Shown here in pieces: positions 59,777 through 64,000 of a DNA stretch of 64,000 nucleotides (its first letter is position 1; each line of letters starts with the position of its first letter). The notes below the pieces were generated by a model. It saw only the letters and a list, made by a program, of their open reading frames with translations. It made no database searches and was not told where the DNA came from. The DNA is from Actinacidiphila guanduensis. Its GTDB lineage: Bacteria > Actinomycetota > Actinomycetes > Streptomycetales > Streptomycetaceae. The position numbers and the translations under genes were made by a program. The stretch lies in NCBI RefSeq assembly GCF_900103985.1, contig NZ_FNIE01000001.1, positions 510,466 through 574,465 of the forward strand. The letters are read 5' to 3'.

Positions 59777-59883
59777 AGGAGCTGACCTGCGTGTTTGGCG
59801 AGGCCTATTGCCGTTTTTGCTCACTTTACTCAACGGCGCACCCTCGGCAGCCCCGACTCGGGAAACCGTGTCGGCGTCATCCG
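59777..59883 (-). promoter_or_regulatory. CRISPR leader of the seven-repeat array
   Basis: Homologous over about 105 bp to the flank of the first array (44154-44260): shared AGGAGCTGACCTG, GCGAGGCC, TCACTTTACTCAA and GTCATCCGA blocks. Located upstream of the first repeat on the minus strand, it should contain the array promoter. 59884-60063 contain nothing recognisable. Confidence 0.75.
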
Positions 59884-60063
59884 AGGCGGGCCCGTCGGGT
59901 GCGTCGAGCGAGTCGAGCTGACCGACGCGTCCTGGCGTGCCCGTGCGGACGGTGGCCGAGGTCCGTGCCTGCTGTGCCCTGCCGAAGTTCCGCACACGAC
60001 TCGCCAAGCGCTGACTCCCAGCCTCCGCTGCTCCGCCCCAGGGCCACGGCGCCTGCGCGTTCC

Positions 60064-61143
60064 TTACCCTTCGCTCCCCCTCCGCGCGATCGCGTCGACT
60101 GACTCGAGTGAACGGTGAAGCTCCACCGCGTAGTCGAAGCCGGGAGCCTCGGAGGCCCGGCCCGACAGCGCCTCGGCCACCTCCGCGTACAGATGGGCGA
60201 CGTTGTGGGCCGGCGTTCCGGCCAGCTCCGGGAACCGGTCGTACCCGGCGGGAGGCTTGAGCGGGGACAAGGTCTCCTGGTCGCGCGCCCCTTCGACGGC
60301 CAGCGCCGCGCTCATGGGCAGGCCGACATCTCCGGTGATCCGCAGGGATCCCCGTGTCCCGTCGATCTCCCAGACGTACGGCGTCGTCCTCAGCGCGCCG
60401 CCCCGGAAGTGCATGCCGGCGACGGCCCCGCCCGGCAGCCGGCCGGTGACGGCGATCTGGTCCGGCGCGGTCTTCACGATCGCCTCTCCGGTGTCGGTGT
60501 TGACGGCCTGGGGGCGCACGGTCGCGACCGTCGCTGTGACCGCGGACAGCTCGCCCAGCACGACCGCCTGCATGTCGAGCGCGTGGGCGAAGGGGATGGT
60601 CATCATCGTGGCCCCGTTGGCGGCGTCCGCGGTATAGGCGGACCCCGACGTGAACGTCGCCCCGCCGCCGGGGAACGAGCAGATCATCGACGAGGAGAGG
60701 ACCTCGCCGACATAGCCGTCGGCGACCAGGTCGCGGACCCACCTCGTCGTCGGCGACACGTGTCCCTGCAGGCCGGTGAACCGCGGTCCGGGGCGGCCCG
60801 AGTCCCGCAGGAACTCCGCCTCGGCGAGGTCGCGCGCCAGCGGCCACTCGCACAGGACGGCCTTGCCGGACGCGAGCACCGGCTCCAGCAGCCTGCGGTG
60901 CTCGGGCACCCGCACCGTGATCGCGATCAGGTCGATCTCCTCACGGCTCGCCATTTCCGCCACCGAGTCGTACCCCGGCACTCCGTAGCGCTGCGCGGCG
61001 GCCGCGGTCGACTCCGGCGAGCCGGCCGTCAGTCCCCGCAGCTGCACCCCGGGAACCGCCTCGATGGCCGGCCAGTGGGCCACGGCCCCCCAGTTGCCCT
61101 TGGCGCTGAGGCCGACGACGCCGACCCCGATCGTTGTGCCCAT
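60064..61143 (-). CDS. Gfo/Idh/MocA family NAD(P)-dependent oxidoreductase
   Basis: 359 residues. The N-terminal Rossmann motif GVGVVGLSAKGNWG, LCEWPLARDLAEAE (the EKP-like motif, here EWP) and the C-terminal alpha/beta domain fit this family. Members oxidise or reduce sugars, inositols or related compounds with NAD(P)H in the cytosol. The substitution of K by W in the EKP motif suggests altered catalysis, seen in galactose/lactose-pathway (Gal80-like) relatives. ATG at 61143. The divergent neighbour is HxlR. Confidence 0.85.
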   Translation of the reverse strand: MGTTIGVGVVGLSAKGNWGAVAHWPAIEAVPGVQLRGLTAGSPESTAAAAQRYGVPGYDSVAEMASREEIDLIAITVRVPEHRRLLEPVLASGKAVLCEWPLARDLAEAEFLRDSGRPGPRFTGLQGHVSPTTRWVRDLVADGYVGEVLSSSMICSFPGGGATFTSGSAYTADAANGATMMTIPFAHALDMQAVVLGELSAVTATVATVRPQAVNTDTGEAIVKTAPDQIAVTGRLPGGAVAGMHFRGGALRTTPYVWEIDGTRGSLRITGDVGLPMSAALAVEGARDQETLSPLKPPAGYDRFPELAGTPAHNVAHLYAEVAEALSGRASEAPGFDYAVELHRSLESVDAIARRGSEG

Positions 61144-61473
61144 GGTTCCGTCCTCCGGAGTCGGTGAGGTGTCTTCGGGCCCGGGGCGGGGACTCCTTCC
61201 CGCCTCCTGCCCGTGGTCTCCGATCGCCGTGGCGGGACGCGCTGCGGGCGTGACGCCCGGCCGGGCGGCATGGCGCAGCACCGCTCTCATTTGAGTTGGT
61301 TCGGCGAAGCCAGGAGACGCGGTCCACCGTATCAGAGCTGGATTGGCTCAGCAGACCCAAAACGCGCCGGGGCGGCACGCAAAGCCGCGGAACGGCACCT
61401 TTGGCGGCACCCGACCCGGCGGCGCCCCGCATCTCACTTCGGGCAGCAGAGCCAGATCGACTAGACTGCCCGC

Positions 61474-61977
61474 ATGAGTCGGAAGGCAGCTGCGTCGGAC
61501 CCCCTCTGCGCCATCGCCCGCAGCCTCGATGTCATCGGGGAGCGCTGGTCGCTGCTGATCATCCGGGACGCCTTCTACGGCCGGACCACCTTCAGCGAGT
61601 TCCGCGCCTCGCTCGGCATCTCCACCGACGTCCTGACCGCCAGGCTCAACACACTCGTCGAGGAGGGGATCCTGGAGCGCCGCCCCTACCGCCCCGAGGC
61701 CGGCGGCCGCGGCTCCCGGGAGCGCCACGCCTACCACCTGACGCCGGACGGCCGTCAGCTGCGGCCCGTGCTGGGCGCCCTCCTCCAGTGGGGCAACGCG
61801 CACCGCCCCAACGACTACGGCCCCTCCTCGGTGCTGGTCGACACCAGGACCGACCGGCCCGTGCGCCTCGCCTTCGTCGGCGAGGACGGCGAGGAGGTCG
61901 ACGTGGCGCAGGTGGACAGCGTCCTCGGGCCCGGGTACTACGCGTGGAGGGCCCAGAACCCCGAGGGCGACAGCTGA
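61474..61977 (+). CDS. HxlR family transcriptional regulator
   Basis: 167 residues. CAIARSLDVIGERWSLLIIRDAFYGRTTFSEFRASLGISTDVLTARLNTLVEEGILERRPY is the HxlR winged-helix signature, with the family cysteine close to the N-terminus (residue 9). HxlR proteins sense thiol-reactive or quinone stress or act as repressors. The 330-bp gap to the oxidoreductase at 61143 is divergent and probably holds both promoters; no clear operator was identified in it. Confidence 0.9.
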   Translation: MSRKAAASDPLCAIARSLDVIGERWSLLIIRDAFYGRTTFSEFRASLGISTDVLTARLNTLVEEGILERRPYRPEAGGRGSRERHAYHLTPDGRQLRPVLGALLQWGNAHRPNDYGPSSVLVDTRTDRPVRLAFVGEDGEEVDVAQVDSVLGPGYYAWRAQNPEGDS

Positions 61978-62005
61978 CCGCGTCACGGTCGGGGCGTGGA
62001 CGGAC

Positions 62006-62695
62006 CTACGCCGTCCGTCCCGCCGCCTGGGCGATGCGCGACCGCCACTCGGCCGTGTGCTGCGGGGTGGCCGCATCCAGGGCCGCGCGGACGCCGGCCG
62101 CGTCCAGGTCGGCCGTGTAGACCGGAGTGCCGGGCTGCTGGCGCCAGGAGTCCGCGAGGGGACCGGCGTCCACGGGGTCGAAGCCGGCCGCGTCGACGAG
62201 GGCGCGGACGCGGGCGGTGGCCGCCGGGTCGTCCCCGGCGACGGGAAGCGCGATGCGGTCCGCAGCGCCGGCCGGCCGGCCCAGGGAAGCCAGGTGGGTG
62301 GCGGTGATCGTGTTGAACGCCTTGATCACGGGCCGCCCCAACTGCCGTGCGGCCCAGGCGCTTTCGGTGCCTCCGTCGTCCAGTTCGCCGATCGCGGCGT
62401 CGCGCAGCACGGGCACGTAGTTGCCCGCGTCGACCACGACCGTCTGCTCCGGCAGCTTCGCCAGCGCGCCGGCCAGGTCCGGGATCGCGCCGAAGGGCAC
62501 GGCGAGCACGAGGACTTCGGCGTCCTCGACTGCGTCGGCGACCGTGCGGGCCGTCGCGCCGGTCTGCGCCGCGAGGTCCGAAAGGGTCTGCGGGCCGCGG
62601 GAGTTGGCGACGGTGACGCGGTGTCCTGCGGCGGTCAGCAGGCGGGTGAGAGCGGCGCCGACGTTGCCGGCCCCGATGATGGCGATGTCCTCCAT
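62006..62695 (-). CDS. NADPH-dependent F420 reductase-like / NAD-binding protein
   Basis: 229 residues. The N-terminal GxGxxG Rossmann motif (IAIIGAGNVGAALTRLLTAAGHRVTVANSRGP), VLAVPFGAIPDL and VIKAFNTITATHLA match the F420-dependent NADP reductase / NADPH-binding family. Arg/Ser at the second strand end favours NADP. Actinomycetes make F420, but small proteins of this type may use other acceptors. It follows the VOC gene by 11 bp and is co-transcribed with it. Confidence 0.83.
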   Translation of the reverse strand: MEDIAIIGAGNVGAALTRLLTAAGHRVTVANSRGPQTLSDLAAQTGATARTVADAVEDAEVLVLAVPFGAIPDLAGALAKLPEQTVVVDAGNYVPVLRDAAIGELDDGGTESAWAARQLGRPVIKAFNTITATHLASLGRPAGAADRIALPVAGDDPAATARVRALVDAAGFDPVDAGPLADSWRQQPGTPVYTADLDAAGVRAALDAATPQHTAEWRSRIAQAAGRTA

Positions 62696-62706
62696 GGGAT
62701 TTCCTT

Positions 62707-63177
62707 TCAGTTCGTGGGGAGTTGGGGCGTGCCGAAGTACGGGGAGTCCGGCGGGTACAGGTCCCGCAGGTAGGGCTGGTCGCGGCCGAGGTCGCACGGC
62801 TCGACCCGCACGTTGCCCGGGCCACGGGCGATGAGCAGCCCGGGTTCGGAGCGCAGGAAGTCGGGATAGCCGAGGTCGGCCAGGCGCTGCTTCTCGGCGG
62901 CGTGGTCGTCGGTCCAGTAGCCGACGTGGTGGAAGTAGCCGCCCGGAGGGGTGGCGAGCGGCGTGCCGGGCAGTGCCTGCCACAGTTCGACGGCGAACGG
63001 GCCGCCGAGCGAGAAGGTGACGTGGCAGTCGACGTCGTGGGCGGCTCCGTGCTCGTCCGTCATGGTCATCGACCGGACGACGACGGGCCGCCAGGTCAGG
63101 CCGAACAGGGTGCCGAACTCCGCCATCCCCCGTTCCAGGTCGGGTACGGCCAGTCCGATGTGCCAGATCCTGCTCAT
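62707..63177 (-). CDS. VOC (glyoxalase/bleomycin-resistance) family protein
   Basis: 156 residues. Paired betaalphabeta-beta-beta units are visible: IWHIGLAVPDLERGMAEFGTLFGLTW, and FHHVGYWTDDHAAEKQRLADLGYP. The first-unit His and a Glu (VELWQ) could serve as metal ligands. VOC proteins include glyoxalases, dioxygenases and resistance proteins; the reaction is not identifiable. First gene of an operon with the F420-type reductase, divergent from a TetR gene. Confidence 0.85.
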   Translation of the reverse strand: MSRIWHIGLAVPDLERGMAEFGTLFGLTWRPVVVRSMTMTDEHGAAHDVDCHVTFSLGGPFAVELWQALPGTPLATPPGGYFHHVGYWTDDHAAEKQRLADLGYPDFLRSEPGLLIARGPGNVRVEPCDLGRDQPYLRDLYPPDSPYFGTPQLPTN

Positions 63178-63370
63178 GCGTGGGTTCCTCTCGTCGGGTG
63201 GGGTGCCGGGCTGCCGAAGGGCTCGTCCGGGATATGGGTCGGACCGCGGCCCGTAGCGCGTCCGCGCGCGGCAGCCGGTCTGTTCCATCGCGCGCTTCCT
63301 TGTCCTGGACGCGGCTGAAGTGCGCGAAAGCGAAACGGGCACGATGTCCGTTTAACTCCGCCGACGATAT

Positions 63371-63383
63371 GGACACCGTGTCC
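63371..63383. promoter_or_regulatory. Operator-like palindrome upstream of the TetR gene
   Basis: GGACAC-C-GTGTCC is a perfect 6-bp inverted repeat, 23 bp before the TetR start. A related ATGTCCG word lies about 35 bp to the left. It fits a TetR operator controlling both the regulator and the divergent VOC-reductase operon. Confidence 0.6.
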
Positions 63384-63406
63384 GGTTGTCAACTAGGGTC
63401 GGGTCC

Positions 63407-63964
63407 ATGACCGCGAGATCCGACGCCGAGACCCGCCGCGCCGACGCCGTACGCAACCGCGGGGCCCTGCTTGCCGCCGGCGAACGCGTCTTCGCCCGCT
63501 CCGGCGCCGAGGTCCCGATGGAGGAGGTCGCCCGCGAGGCCGGCGTCGGCCGGGGCACCCTCTACCGGCACTTCCCCAGCCGCGAACACCTCCTGGCCGC
63601 TCTGATGGAAGGGCAGGCCGCCCAGCTCGACGCCGAGGCCCGCCGCCTGCGCGCGGAAGCTCCCCCGTGGGAGGCGGTCACCGCCTGGCTCCGCCGCTAC
63701 GACGAAGCGCTCGCCCGCTTCCGGGGCGCCGCCGCCCACGTCGGCGCGGGCTTCGCCGGCGGCACCCCCGTCGCCGCCGCCTGCCACCCCATGCGGACCG
63801 CCTTCGCCGGGCTCCTCGACCACGCCCGCAGCTGCGGACAGGTGCGGCCGGACATCACGGCCGAGCAGGTCCTCGCCCTCGTCGCCGGGCTCCCCAAGGA
63901 CGCGGCCACCGGACGCGCGCAGAGCCAGTGCCTGGACATCGTGCTGCGGGGGCTGCGCGCCTGA
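63407..63964 (+). CDS. TetR family transcriptional regulator
   Basis: 185 residues. The helix-turn-helix RGALLAAGERVFARSGAEVPMEEVAREAGVGRGTLYRHFPSREHLLAAL is a strong TetR match (GxGTLYRHFPSRE). ATG (MTARSDAETRR) is chosen over an upstream GTG that would overlap the operator. It probably represses itself and the divergent VOC/reductase operon through the palindrome at 63371. Confidence 0.9.
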   Translation: MTARSDAETRRADAVRNRGALLAAGERVFARSGAEVPMEEVAREAGVGRGTLYRHFPSREHLLAALMEGQAAQLDAEARRLRAEAPPWEAVTAWLRRYDEALARFRGAAAHVGAGFAGGTPVAAACHPMRTAFAGLLDHARSCGQVRPDITAEQVLALVAGLPKDAATGRAQSQCLDIVLRGLRA

Positions 63965-64000
63965 ACGCCCCCGCCGAGGAGGCCGCCTGCTGACGGGTCG

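Overview
The window is very GC-rich, has long coding runs with GC at third codon positions, many GTG/TTG starts and GGAG-type ribosome binding sites. It carries a LAXTG (class E) sorting signal, a DasR-like site in front of a chitinase, a SpoIIE-type PP2C phosphatase and several large secreted glycoside hydrolases. Together these point to Streptomyces or a close relative. No rRNA or tRNA gene was seen.

Layout. 1-10.4 kb: tail of a sortase substrate, an ABC exporter, phosphoglucomutase (pgm), two DHA2-type MFS exporters (one in an operon with a MarR regulator), a divergent SDR/LysR pair and a DinB-like enzyme. 10.6-24.2 kb: a secreted polysaccharide-degradation block with a GH18 chitinase, a GH87 alpha-1,3-glucanase-like protein, a GH16 beta-1,3-glucanase and a GH3 glucosidase. 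Three of them carry F5/8 (discoidin) domains, and an FUSC membrane protein sits among them. The substrate set matches fungal cell walls. 24.6-28 kb: two small secreted SH3-like proteins, a PAS-GAF-PP2C phosphatase and a MOSC protein. 28.3-40.4 kb: a STAND NTPase with 14 WD40 repeats, divergent from a 2091-residue RHS protein with a cysteine-rich tail, then an FG-GAP propeller. 40.5-43 kb: a reductase/TetR pair and a RibD/DHFR-like protein.

43.7-54.1 kb is the most unusual region. It holds a complete type I-E Cascade operon (cse1-cse2-cas7e-cas5e-cas6e, each gene overlapping the next by 4-8 nt). No cas3, cas1 or cas2 lies in the window. The operon is divergent from a small membrane protein and a large XRE-STAND NTPase whose reading frame is broken. 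A three-repeat CRISPR array with a leader lies just downstream of cas6e. A second array (seven repeats, 32-nt spacers) with a homologous leader lies about 15 kb away in the same orientation. The likely reading is a Cas3-less Cascade module in which the STAND protein could be a non-nuclease effector.

54.1-58.6 kb is a decay zone: a frameshifted hypothetical, an internally deleted IS5-type transposase, a TetR C-terminal fragment, an intact epoxide hydrolase, a truncated aldo/keto reductase and a truncated S8 peptidase. 58.6-64 kb returns to ordinary genes: a YdeI-like protein, the second array, a Gfo/Idh oxidoreductase, HxlR, and an F420-type reductase plus VOC operon divergent from a TetR regulator.
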